NCBI GenBank assembly: GCA_013823135.1
Contig: PNLP01000002.1
Span: 225,245 to 289,244, forward strand
Direction: 5' to 3'
Origin: Planctomycetaceae bacterium
GTDB taxonomy: Bacteria; Planctomycetota; Planctomycetia; Gemmatales; Gemmataceae
Length of the DNA stretch: 64,000 nucleotides
This document shows positions 26,033 to 35,000 of this stretch, one piece after another. Position numbers and translations under genes: made by a program. A model generated the notes under the pieces. It ran no database searches, had not been told where the DNA came from, and saw only the letters and a program-made list of their open reading frames with translations. Within the stretch, counting starts at the first letter, position 1; every line of letters starts with the position of its first letter.

Positions 26033-26359
26033 TTACCACTCGCCGTAAAACACTCGGACGGTTACAGATAGTTCATCCGGATCAGGCAGAGACCGTTCTT
26101 CACGGAATGTGAACCACCCGAACTCGATGTCATTATTAGCTGTAGGTGTTGCAACACAGCAATGCTGCCCCAGCTCAAGATCGGTTGCCATGTTCGCCTG
26201 TGCACCAGATTGGTTGAGATCGTAGAATGCATCGCCTCCGTACAACTCGGCGTGGGGTCGGGAGCGGCAGTTATTGAACAGCATTGCTGGATCTCGTTGC
26301 TTTGGGTTAGAAATGAAATACATCCAGGTGAACAGACCGCTGCCGATTGTCGTCGTCAC
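26033..26359 (-). CDS. Small protein translationally coupled to the DUF6939-like gene
   Basis: A 108-residue reading frame that starts with GTG at 26359, overlapping the stop of the upstream gene as GTGA. The peptide (GSGLFTWMYFISNPKQRDPA, then AELYGGDAFYDLNQSGAQAN, ending SVTVRVFYGEW) has protein-like composition, no signal, and does not match any family I know. The computed frame continues further upstream to 26926, but that part is the wrong frame of its neighbour. The tight overlap suggests that the two proteins act together. It could also be a fused second half split off by a frameshift, but I see no homologous extension to support that. Confidence 0.62.
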   Translation of the reverse strand: MTTTIGSGLFTWMYFISNPKQRDPAMLFNNCRSRPHAELYGGDAFYDLNQSGAQANMATDLELGQHCCVATPTANNDIEFGWFTFREERSLPDPDELSVTVRVFYGEW

Positions 26360-26901
26360 GTGTTTCTGGTCAAGTAAATCCGGTTGATGTACTGCACGAG
26401 CACCGCGGCGTGGGCCAGCGGTTGGTTCGCGTCGTGCATGTCGCCGTTGTCGCCGACATCGTGAATGTGCTGCGTCACGCCTGATAACGCCGCTTCGATC
26501 AATCCTTCGATCACGTCTGCCGCGATGCAGTGGGTCAGCATCCATTCGTATGTCGGGATGTAAACCCGCCGGCGGGCCTCGACGATGCCCAGCAGTTTCT
26601 TGCCGAAGCGGTGGCCCGATGGCTTGCCGCCGCGTTTCGCACCGGGGCCGTGGAAGTAACGCATCGCAATCTCGCCGCGGATCACCTTGAGCCCCTGCCA
26701 GACCCCTTCGACCGTGTCCGACGTGGTGCCAGCCATTCCGGGAACGGGAATGCCACCGTGAACCCACATTGGGCTGAGCGAGCAGAACGGCTCCGGGGCG
26801 TAGCTGCTGACGTCGATGATCGTGCTGCCGGTCGGCAGGTTTTCGACGTGATAGCGGGGCACGAACACGGCTCGTGCGAATTTGGGCAGGCTGCGGGACA
26901 T
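26356..26901 (-). CDS. DUF6939-like protein
   Basis: A 181-residue protein starting MSRSLPKFARAVFVPRYHVE at ATG 26901, which has GGAGGAG 5 bases upstream. Its core reads WVHGGIPVPGMAGTTSDTVE, GVWQGLKVIRGE, and HRFGKKLLGIVEARRRVYIP followed by TYEWML. This agrees with my memory of the DUF6939 family ('hggipvPG...s.SVEGiWQGLKv...Y..AR..IYlPtY'), whose function is unknown. That assignment comes from recall and not from a search. No signal or membrane segment is seen. Clean operon of two with the small gene that overlaps its stop. Confidence 0.75.
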   Translation of the reverse strand: MSRSLPKFARAVFVPRYHVENLPTGSTIIDVSSYAPEPFCSLSPMWVHGGIPVPGMAGTTSDTVEGVWQGLKVIRGEIAMRYFHGPGAKRGGKPSGHRFGKKLLGIVEARRRVYIPTYEWMLTHCIAADVIEGLIEAALSGVTQHIHDVGDNGDMHDANQPLAHAAVLVQYINRIYLTRNT

Positions 26902-26993
26902 GAACGCTCCTCCGCGAAGCAGACACGCGGAGGGTGAGACGGGTTCAACGACAAAGCCGCCCGGTGGGGCGGCTGTTAGACATCGGGATGATT

Positions 26994-27257
26994 TCAGCCC
27001 TGGCGCTTCTGCATCGCGCGGCGTGCGGCGAGCGTGCCCAGGCCGATGAGCGCGCCGAAGACCGTTCCCGGTTCCGGCGTTGGCGTTGGCGGGACCACGA
27101 TCGGGGGCGGCGGTGGCGGTGGTGGGTTCGGCGGAGGAGGAACGATTGTCTTCTCCGGCGGAACGTACCAGTAGAACGCCTCCACAGGATCGGGGGCGAC
27201 CGTGACTACCGTCAAAGCGGCAGCGAACAACCAGTGAGTAGCACCGTGACTTTGCAT
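26994..27257 (-). CDS. Small PEP-CTERM sorted protein
   Basis: An 87-residue protein with an N-terminal signal (MQSHGATHWLFAAALTVVTV), a short spacer with a proline run (PPPPNPPPPPPPPIVVPPTP), and a C-terminal PEP-CTERM tag: TPEPGTVFGALIGLGTLAAR and then RAMQKRQG, that is PEP, a membrane helix and basic residues. The tag directs processing by an exosortase, an enzyme not encoded in this window. The protein is probably an extracellular or surface peptide whose proline spacer exposes something small. Start 27257 has no strong ribosome site; the longer frame to 27338 is less likely. Confidence 0.75.
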   Translation of the reverse strand: MQSHGATHWLFAAALTVVTVAPDPVEAFYWYVPPEKTIVPPPPNPPPPPPPPIVVPPTPTPEPGTVFGALIGLGTLAARRAMQKRQG

Positions 27258-27477
27258 TCTGCGAATACCCCAATCGACGTCATCTTGCCCGTCGTCAACA
27301 GCTGACTCATTCCACAACAGGCCTCCGGTGTCAACCACGGCTTCCGCGAGCGAAGCCTGGGCAATCTGGGTAAGGCTTGCGAAAAATACTCATCCTAACG
27401 ATTCGAGAAACCTTGCGGATCGCGACGCCGATCAGCCGAAAGATGCTGATGTTGCTACTGTGCGCGAGGCGGTGTGT

Positions 27478-29289
27478 ATGAAACGCTTCCGGGTTAAACT
27501 CGTCGGGTTCGGGTGTGTGGTCCTCGCCGGTACGGCGTTCGGGGCCGATGGGCCGTGGCAGCCTGCCACACGACCGACGCCACCACCCCCTGCTGAGGTC
27601 AGTGCGCCCGCATCTGCGGCCGAAGGAGTTGGCGCGATCCGGTTGAAGCCGGTCGAGCCTGTTCCGCCTGTCGTTGCGCCGGCGTCTTCCACAACGATCC
27701 AGGTTCAGCCTGCGTGGCAACCGATCTCTCCGCGAGTCGGCATGGCCATGCCGCAGCCGCCACTCGCCGAGCCGAAGCTGGCACCGCCAGCACCACCGGC
27801 ACCCGCACTCACGCGGCCCTTGCCAGCATTGCCGCCGATACCGGCCGTAGATGAAACCGCGCCGGCTCCCGCAGCACAAGACCAACCGCCGCGGATGGTC
27901 ATCCCGACGCCGTTGCCACGGGATTTCTTCGTGCCGCCGAAGCCACTGGAGATGATTCCGCCAGAGCTACCCGGCACGCCGCGACAGATGCTCCCGCAAC
28001 CGAAACCGGTGCCGAACGAGAACGGGACCAGTGCCGACGAACTTCCCATCGCGCCGCCGGACCTCATGATCCCCGCCGGGGCGGTTGTGCCCGGTCAGCG
28101 TGGCACGTTCGGCTCGAAGCCGATCAACATCTCGCGTGACTTCCCGACGTTCTTCGACGGCGGTCTCCGCGAACAACTCGGGCTCGCCGGCGAGGGAACC
28201 CGCACCCGCGGATTCGTTCAGGGCGAATACCTGATGTGGTGGGCGACGCCGCTGAACATTCCGGTGCTCGGTACGACGAACACGCTCGGCGGTGCCGGTT
28301 TCATCGGCGAACCCGGCACCGTGCCGATCATCGGGCCAGGCGAGTTCATCAGCCCGTTCCGGAACGGCTTCCGCGTTCGCGCCGGAACCTGGCTCGGCAA
28401 CGGCTGCGGCATCGACGGCAGCTTCTTCTTCCTGGGGAACAAGACGGCCGAGGTTACGCGAACGTCGAACGAATTCCCGACCATCACGCGGCCCGTGTTC
28501 AGCCCGAACCCCGTTCCGGGTGGCGGCGTCGTCGGCAACACGGGCGAGGCGGTCACGGTGCCGGGCGTGCTGACCGGCTCGCTCTCGGCCCGCGCGGAAA
28601 GCGTGATTTTCGGCTTCGACGCGAACATTCGGAAATGCCTGCACACCTGCTGCGACTGGCACGCCGAGTGGTTCGTTGGCTATCGAAACGTGAGCATGCA
28701 AGAATCGCTCACGATCACCGAGAACATCAACGTGGTCGGTGTTGGGGCTGGGCTCGGCTTACCGGATCCCGTCGGCACGGTGGTCTTCGTGCAAGACAGG
28801 TTCGCGACCAACAACTATTTCAACGGTGTTCAACTCGGCGGTCTCTACGAACGCAACTGGGGCCGCGTGTCGCTCACGGGGCGGGCCTCGGTCGCGCTCG
28901 GGGCTACAACTCAGGAGATTGAAATTTCTGGCGTGCAGGTTCGCACGCGGCCGGGGATGGCTCCGATGGTGTTCAACAACGGCGGGTTGCTCGCGGCCGG
29001 GCCGAACATTGGCAGTTTCTCGCGTACCGCATTCTCGGTGGTCCCGGAACTGACGGTCAACGTGGGCTATCGCGTGTCGCCGAGCGTGCGCGTCTACACG
29101 GGGTACAACCTGCTGTATTGGTCGAACGTGGTGCGACCGGGCGACCAGATCGACGGCGTGGTGGATCTCACGAACGTGCCGAACGGCCCGCCAGCCACGC
29201 CGTCGGGCCTGGCGCGACCCGCCGTGCCGTTCCGCCAGTCCGACATGTGGATCAGCGGCGTGCAGTTCGGTGCCGAATTCCGCTGGTGA
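27478..29289 (+). CDS. BBP7-family outer-membrane beta-barrel protein
   Basis: A 603-residue exported protein with signal MKRFRVKLVGFGCVVLAGTA. Residues 25-230 are an extended Pro/Ala-rich linker (for example PKLAPPAPPAPALTRPLPAL). The C-terminal 370 residues are the BBP7-type barrel found in planctomycetes: GFVQGEYLMWWATPLNIPVL, FRVRAGTWLGNGCGIDGSFF, CDWHAEWFVGYRNVSMQES, the tyrosine-rich strand VRVYTGYNLLYWSNVVRPGD and a final aromatic residue (QFGAEFRW) as in outer-membrane proteins. It presumably sits in the outer membrane with the linker reaching into the periplasm. Function unknown. The ATG at 27478 is chosen; the preceding 50 codons are not protein-like. Confidence 0.88.
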   Translation: MKRFRVKLVGFGCVVLAGTAFGADGPWQPATRPTPPPPAEVSAPASAAEGVGAIRLKPVEPVPPVVAPASSTTIQVQPAWQPISPRVGMAMPQPPLAEPKLAPPAPPAPALTRPLPALPPIPAVDETAPAPAAQDQPPRMVIPTPLPRDFFVPPKPLEMIPPELPGTPRQMLPQPKPVPNENGTSADELPIAPPDLMIPAGAVVPGQRGTFGSKPINISRDFPTFFDGGLREQLGLAGEGTRTRGFVQGEYLMWWATPLNIPVLGTTNTLGGAGFIGEPGTVPIIGPGEFISPFRNGFRVRAGTWLGNGCGIDGSFFFLGNKTAEVTRTSNEFPTITRPVFSPNPVPGGGVVGNTGEAVTVPGVLTGSLSARAESVIFGFDANIRKCLHTCCDWHAEWFVGYRNVSMQESLTITENINVVGVGAGLGLPDPVGTVVFVQDRFATNNYFNGVQLGGLYERNWGRVSLTGRASVALGATTQEIEISGVQVRTRPGMAPMVFNNGGLLAAGPNIGSFSRTAFSVVPELTVNVGYRVSPSVRVYTGYNLLYWSNVVRPGDQIDGVVDLTNVPNGPPATPSGLARPAVPFRQSDMWISGVQFGAEFRW

Positions 29290-29299
29290 GTACGTTGTG

Positions 29300-29370
29300 T
29301 TGGCGAGCGGGGGACGTAAGTCCCCTGATCCTTCCCAACAATCAGGCGACTTACGTCCCCCGCTCGCCAA
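29300..29370. repeat. Palindrome, 'GGCGAGCGGGGG' family
   Basis: Arms 29300-29329 and 29341-29370 pair with one or two differences. It begins 11 bases after the BBP7 stop codon, in a terminator position, upstream of the hydratase gene. Confidence 0.92.
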
Positions 29371-29487
29371 TACTGCCACAATCTCAAACACGCCTACTCC
29401 AGCGGGGCAACTTGCGGACCCACCGGGTCCGCGACTACACTTCAGTTCATCGTGATTTCGCACAAACTCTCCACACCGGCACACATC

Positions 29488-30273
29488 ATGGATCGCATCG
29501 CGGCGGCGGCGGATTACCTGTTCGACATGCGTGTGAAGCAGCGGCAGGTTGCGGCGTTGCCCGACGACGTGGTGCCGCGGTCGCTCGCCGAGGGGTATCA
29601 GGTTCAGGAACTGCTCGTCCGGAAGTTGCTCGCACGCGGCAACGGCCACCCCATCGGGTACAAGATCGCCTGCACCAACGTGCTCGCCCAGCAGGCGCTC
29701 GGCGTCGACGCGCCGTTCTTCGGCGTGCTCATGTCGCACTCCACGCACCGCAGCGGAGTCACACTGCCCGCCACCGATTTCGTCGTGCGATGTGCGGAAG
29801 TCGAGTTCGGATTCGCGATGGCTCAGGACGTGCCGCCGGGCACAACCTACACCGCCGAGACGATCAAGCCGTTCGTCGGCAGCGTCATCCCGAGTATCGA
29901 GATGGTCGACCACCGTTACCACAGTTGGAAGACCGTCGGAGCACCGTCGCTGCTCGCCGATAACGCCATTCACGGGTGCTGGGTCGAAGGCGAGCCCGTC
30001 ACCAACTGGCAGGGGATCGATTTTACCTCGCACCCGACAGCGCTCATCGTGAACGGCGAGCAGACGTTCCCGGGTTCCGGGGCGGCGGTGTTGGGGAATC
30101 CGCTGAACGTGGTGGCGTGGCTGGCGAACGAGTTGCCGAAGTTCGGTCGGCGACTGAGTCGCGGCGACAAGATCACGACGGGGCTCACGACCGACGTGTA
30201 CCTCGCGAACCCCGGCGACCACCTCTCAGCCGACTTCGGCCCGCTCGGCCGCGTCGAGATGACCTTCGCGTAG
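29488..30273 (+). CDS. 2-keto-4-pentenoate hydratase / fumarylacetoacetase-fold enzyme
   Basis: A 261-residue protein of the MhpD/DmpH family, which adds water to, or decarboxylates, 2-keto-dienoates in meta-cleavage pathways for aromatic compounds. Family marks are GHPIGYKIACTN, DAPFFGVLMSH, the metal ligand pair in RCAEVEFGFA, SVIPSIEMVDHRY, and at the end GDKITTGLTTDVYLANPGDH. No other aromatic degradation genes lie nearby, so its substrate is open. A GTG at 29452 could also be the start; ATG 29488 fits the usual N-terminus better. Confidence 0.88.
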   Translation: MDRIAAAADYLFDMRVKQRQVAALPDDVVPRSLAEGYQVQELLVRKLLARGNGHPIGYKIACTNVLAQQALGVDAPFFGVLMSHSTHRSGVTLPATDFVVRCAEVEFGFAMAQDVPPGTTYTAETIKPFVGSVIPSIEMVDHRYHSWKTVGAPSLLADNAIHGCWVEGEPVTNWQGIDFTSHPTALIVNGEQTFPGSGAAVLGNPLNVVAWLANELPKFGRRLSRGDKITTGLTTDVYLANPGDHLSADFGPLGRVEMTFA

Positions 30274-30383
30274 CCCGCAACGGACCGGGAAGAGGTCCCT
30301 CCACCAAATCTCGGTCTTCGTTCTTGACCTCACCCTGGTGGAAGGTCTTGGAATGTAGCTGTTTCCATAACGTTTTTCAAATC

Positions 30384-30453
30384 AATACCTTATGGCAAAC
30401 ATGTAGCCTCGATCAAACCCGTAAACTATTGTGAATAAATACCTTATGGCAAA
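30384..30453. repeat. Direct repeat pair AATACCTTATGGCAAA
   Basis: The 16-base word AATACCTTATGGCAAA occurs at 30384-30399 and again at 30438-30453, exactly repeated 54 bases apart in an AT-rich stretch unlike the surrounding genes. This could be a pair of operator sites or remnants of a mobile element. The stretch lies in a 417-base gap (30274-30690) without a gene. Confidence 0.7.
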
Positions 30454-30540
30454 AATATACAATTCCTAACAGTGATGGGTGCGCTCGCGGCCTGAAGGTA
30501 TATTGAGGGTATGCAAGGGAATCGGACTCCTTAACAGAGC

Positions 30541-30584
30541 AACCCGACCACCCGACTGCGTCAACAGTCGGAGGATCGGGTTTT
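30541..30584 (+). terminator. Long hairpin followed by T-tract
   Basis: AACCCGACCACCCGACTG folds with CAGTCGGAGGATCGGGTT (18 positions, about three mismatches) around the loop CGTCAA, and is followed by TTTCC. It resembles an intrinsic terminator or an attenuator, placed about 110 bases upstream of the small membrane protein gene at 30691 and downstream of the direct repeats. Confidence 0.6.
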
Positions 30585-30690
30585 CCGTTGCAGTAATAAC
30601 GCCTTGGAGACGCCTGTACTGCCTGGGTGCTATCCCCTGGTACTGTACACTACGGCATCTCCTGGGTCCAGCATTTCCCCAGGAGGCATC

Positions 30691-30876
30691 ATGGCGGCCA
30701 GCAAAAAGGCAGCAGTACACCCGGAAAGCACAACTGTCCACCTATCGTGGCCCACAGTCGTACTAGCGGGGATCGTGGCAGGTTCGCTTGTCATCATCAT
30801 CGCGTTAATACGACCAAACACGATTCATGGGGGTATCGGCGATGGAAAAGGAATCCACATCCGAATCGAGAAGTGA
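30691..30876 (+). CDS. Small single-helix membrane protein (61 aa)
   Basis: A 61-residue protein MAASKKAAVHPESTTVHLSW with one membrane helix, VVLAGIVAGSLVIIIALI, and a polar tail ending IHIRIEK. AGGAGG stands 4 bases before ATG 30691, a near-perfect ribosome site, which makes this short frame convincing. It has no partner; the next gene is convergent. The upstream hairpin and repeats suggest that its expression is controlled. Function unknown. Confidence 0.72.
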   Translation: MAASKKAAVHPESTTVHLSWPTVVLAGIVAGSLVIIIALIRPNTIHGGIGDGKGIHIRIEK

Positions 30877-30978
30877 CATCCTGAAAAGGCAAGACATGTA
30901 GGGCATTTCGCCTCGAGCTGAGTCTCGCGGGCACTTGGCCTTGGCGAGGCAGCCACGCGTGGCCGCCTCACCCATTGT

Positions 30979-31926
30979 TCACTTGCCGGGGGTTGACACG
31001 ATTTCGGGCTTCGTGAAATCGATGCGGATCACCTCGCCCGGCGTGCCCGTGACCACACGCTTCTCCTCACGCATCACGCCACGCTCGATCCACTTCGCCG
31101 TGATCTCGTAGCGGAACTCCTTGCCCGCTTCCAGCGGCGTCGAGTCGAACACGCGGTCGGTGCCAATCTGGTTCGTCTTCACGCCGTCCACGAACACCTG
31201 AGCCGAGAACTGAGGAACCTTCACCGAGAGAATCATGCTCGCGCCCGCAGGAGGGCCAACCGCACCCGGAGCCGGCGGGGGAGGCGGGAGCGGCTTCGGG
31301 GCTGGCAGTGTCGGGGTCAGCGGCGTTGGCAGACCGTTGCTCGGCAGGTTCGTGTTGTCGAAGTTCCCGCCGGCGTTCGGGTTCTGGTTGTTAATCCGCT
31401 CCACGGGCCACACGTTCACGCTCGGGTATCGCGGCCGTGGCGACGCGGCGTAGATGCCGACCCACCCGAACGGAATCCCCGGCGACGGCACCTGTTCCCA
31501 CAGACGACGCAGGTCGTTGTTGCCGAACACACCCGGAATCGGGCCGTAGGTCGGCACCGGCGGGCCGTACAGGCTCAGACCGTTCGACCACGACGAGCCG
31601 GCACGCGGGCCGTAGCCGTAATAGCCGAACGGATAGCCGACGAACGGCCCGCCGTAGAGTCCGGGGTAGCCCCAACCCGGAGCGACCGCTGGGCCGTAGG
31701 GCCAACCCGAGCCATAAAAGCCGGGTCCAAAGCCCGGCCCGAACGGGGCACCGAACGGAGCGCCGGCGACCACCGCGATGTCACGCTTCGGCCCCTGGAT
31801 GATCGTGCCACCGCCGTATGGGTTGGGGTAGGGCGGGAAGTCCTGGGCCATTCCCGTTCCGGGCAGGAACACGCTGACGAGAATGGGCGTGGCGAGGCGA
31901 ATCAGCCCGGTTGGGCGAAGTGTCAT
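30979..31926 (-). CDS. TIGR03000-domain secreted protein
   Basis: A 315-residue exported protein with signal MTLRPTGLIRLATPILVSVF. Residues 30-120 are Gly/Pro/Tyr-rich (FGPGFGPGFYGSGWPYGPAV), residues 190-230 a Pro-rich linker, and the C-terminal 85 residues form a TIGR03000 domain: SMILSVKVPQFSAQVFVDGV, DRVFDSTPLEAGKEFRYEIT, and EKRVVTGTPGEVIRIDF. This domain is planctomycete-specific and of unknown function. GGGAGG is 7 bases before the start codon. It lies downstream of, and on the same strand as, the large macroglobulin-like gene. Confidence 0.87.
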   Translation of the reverse strand: MTLRPTGLIRLATPILVSVFLPGTGMAQDFPPYPNPYGGGTIIQGPKRDIAVVAGAPFGAPFGPGFGPGFYGSGWPYGPAVAPGWGYPGLYGGPFVGYPFGYYGYGPRAGSSWSNGLSLYGPPVPTYGPIPGVFGNNDLRRLWEQVPSPGIPFGWVGIYAASPRPRYPSVNVWPVERINNQNPNAGGNFDNTNLPSNGLPTPLTPTLPAPKPLPPPPPAPGAVGPPAGASMILSVKVPQFSAQVFVDGVKTNQIGTDRVFDSTPLEAGKEFRYEITAKWIERGVMREEKRVVTGTPGEVIRIDFTKPEIVSTPGK

Positions 31927-32034
31927 CGTGGACCCTCCCTGGTGGAAGCGAACCGTCTCCTGTAAACGATTCGGCCCGCCGGGCGGTGTGAATCGCCGGG
32001 CGGGCCGTGGAGAAAGTCGCTTTAACCTTGGAGA

Positions 32035-35000
32035 TCACGGCTTATTCGGAAGATCGTTCCCGGCGGGCGGAACCGAAGGATTCACGTTGGCTGGCAGAGG
32101 TTCGCCAATCGGAATAATCCCTCGCACCGCACCAATCCGACCGTCAAGAGTGTGACCGGCGATGATCACTTCGTACCCGCCTGACGCCGAGCCGAGTTGA
32201 ACCGGCAGCGTGAGCTTGCCCGTGGCCGGCATCACGATCACCGGTTGCCACAGGACCGTGTCGGCTTCGTAGGGCGAAGCCTCACCCTTCCCGGCCTTTG
32301 CCATTCCGGGTCGCGGAGCGGCGTATTCACGGACGACGAGCGGGTGTGTCGTCGGAACAGCCGTGCCAACGCGGTAGATGGCGCGGGTTTCGGCAGGCAC
32401 AGCCACCGCACCATTGCGGCCAGGGGCAGGCGGAGCCATGGCAGCCTTCTCGGTTGAGCGATCTTGCAGCGATTGCTTCTGGGCTTCCTCCTGCACCTTC
32501 AACTGACGCAGCCCTTCCCGCAGGTGAAGCTGAATGTCCTGGGATCGCTTGTTGGCGAAGTCCTTGGCCTTCTCGACATCGCCCCAATACTGCTCGGCGT
32601 CTGCCTTGCGTTCCTTGGCGTCGGCATCAGCCTTGGCTTCACCCTTCATGAACAGGAATCCGGCACGGCGAGCGGCTCCGAACTTGGCGAGGGCATCCTG
32701 GCCGAGATCCTTCCGCCCACGAAAGAAGGTATGGCCACCGCTGTCGGGCAACTCGTTCTCGGAGATTTCCTTCTTGGCGTTGCGGGGCTGCCAGCCGCCC
32801 TCGCCCATGATGCGATTGGAGTCGGCTTGTTGTTGCGAGCCGCCTTCTCCGAGCACTGCGTTCAGCGTTGCCGCGTTCGGCTTGCCACCCGGAGCCTTCG
32901 CCGTCGGAGGACTCGCAGGGACAGCAGCCGCGCCCGCCGTGGGGCGAGCGTCCGAGTCGGCAGGAGCCTGGCGAGGCGGGCCGAACCTGTTGAGGCCGCC
33001 AGCGTACGGGTAGAGGTTCTTCATGAACCCAGGGGCGACTGTCATAACCCCTGGTGGGGTTGCGCCCGGCCCCTTGCCGCCCTGCGATCCGTTGTTCGAT
33101 GGGATTTGATTGAATCCCATCGGAGAGCCGCCGATGCCGCCACCGCCGCCGGCGACACCGCCGAGTTGTGGAGCCATCGGGCCTTGTGGCTTGCCGTCGG
33201 ACAGGCTTTGCTCATCGCGAGCCGCACCGGTCTTGGCCTTGAATCCGTTGGGATCCTTATCGCTGCCGGTTGCGCCGGTGACGACAGTTTCCAGCTCCCG
33301 GGCGCCGCCACCCTTCGGTTCGCCGCCTTGGCGGGCGTGCGGGGCAGGAGCAACGGCCGGTTCCAGTTCGAACCGAGCCACCGGGATTCCAACCGCGTCG
33401 TTGTTCGTGCCAGCGGCGTGCGTCTGGTCGGCCGTGCCGAGGGCGACGACGAGGAACGCGACGATACCGACGGCTCCCATGGTGCTGATGCCTAGCGGCA
33501 AGCGACCCGTGGGGCGGGCGAAGGCCGCGACACCCAGCATCACTGCGAGGAGCCCGAACCCACCGACCGCGAACCAGCCGGTTTCCCGGAACCGTTCGAC
33601 TGGCACGATGGCGGCTTCGGCCTGTTCGGCCTTGGCACGAGCGAGCAGTCGGGCCTCGTTGGCCTCCGCTGCGAGCTTCTGGATTCCCTCGGCCCCGGTG
33701 CGGTCTGCGTCGGCTGCGTCGGCTGCGGCCTTCGCGGCGTCGAGGCTTCGCACGGCGGCTTCGTAGCGCGGCCAGTACAGGTCGCGGATCTTCTGGTGAT
33801 CCTTGAACGAGGTCGGTTCCACCGAGGTCATGTATTGCCCGTTGCAGACCAACAGGTTGGCCTGCTCCTGGCTTGGGGCGACTGGCTTGCGGGCGTACCC
33901 CGCGGGAACCTGCTCGGCGAACCGACGCCAGCCCTGCGTCGCGAGGACGAGGTCGAGACTCTCGGCGGCCTTCGGGTGATCGGTCAGCAGGAAGTCGGCG
34001 TATTCCATCGAGTCGGGCGTGCTCACTTCCCCGGCGATCAGGAAGTGCGTGGTGAGCAACCGATCCTTCGCGTCGGATGCGACCGCGCTGTTCACGACGG
34101 CTGCGTAGAGGATGGCTGCGGCCGGGTTCCCCTTCTCGTCGGTCGCGGTCAGGTTCAGCCCGATCCGCGAGTTGGGGAGGAAGCCACCCGGGTTATCGGT
34201 GCGCGGGCCAGTGGTGAAGCTCAGGTTCAGCCCGTCGCCGGGGCGGCGGAAGATGAGTCGCTCGGCGACCGGCTTCAGGTCTTCCTTCGGCTGGCCGACA
34301 ACCTGATCGACGTCCTCGAACACCGTGACGCGGACAACACCACCGCGGGGGTCGGCGTTGGCGAGCAACCGAACCTCGGCCACGCGGCCGGGGGTTGCGG
34401 TGATCGACTGGGTGTCGGAGAGCCGGCCGCGGGTGTACGCACCCACGACGAGCTTGCGTTCACGGCCCACCGATCGCAGGTGAACGCGGATCGGCTTGCC
34501 CGGGGTGGTCACCGGATCGGGGACCGTCATCACGACGCCATCGTGAGTCACTTCGGGAAGCTGGAAGCCCGTCCGCGAGGCGGTGACAAGCGGTGCTCCG
34601 AGGACGGCAGCCGGCACGCTCGGGAACGTGTCGTTCTCGGGGACCAGCAGCGGGGAGTACGCACCTGTTGGCGAGGCGAGCTTGAGCCACACGGGGATGC
34701 CGAGTTCCGGGGTGAAGGTGAACACCCCGAGGCCGCGGTTCATGCCGCGAACGTCGTTGCTTCGGACGGTTTCCACGTTCGCGATCGCACGACGGCCGTC
34801 GGTGATCGTGCCACTGATATCGACGGGCAACCCGCTGGGGGTCGTGGCTCGGACGTACACGCGGCAGGGAACCCCGGCGACGAGATCGCCACCTTCGGGG
34901 AAGAACTCAACCACGAGGTTCGGCCCGACAACCGGGATGCGGTTGGCAACCGGCTCTTCAACGAAGTCGTTGCCGTTCTTGCCGCGAACGACGACCTTGA

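Noticed and set aside
26360..26926. N-terminal extension of the small gene at 26033
   Set aside because: It is an alternative frame of the DUF6939-like gene; the GTGA overlap gives a better start at 26359.
28759..30222. 487-codon minus-strand frame across the BBP7 and hydratase genes
   Set aside because: It spans two real genes and a palindrome, with no recognisable protein content.
30490..30620. tRNA gene in the structured stretch
   Set aside because: No cloverleaf with a T-loop GTTCGA-type motif or 3' acceptor could be found; the hairpin is a single long stem.
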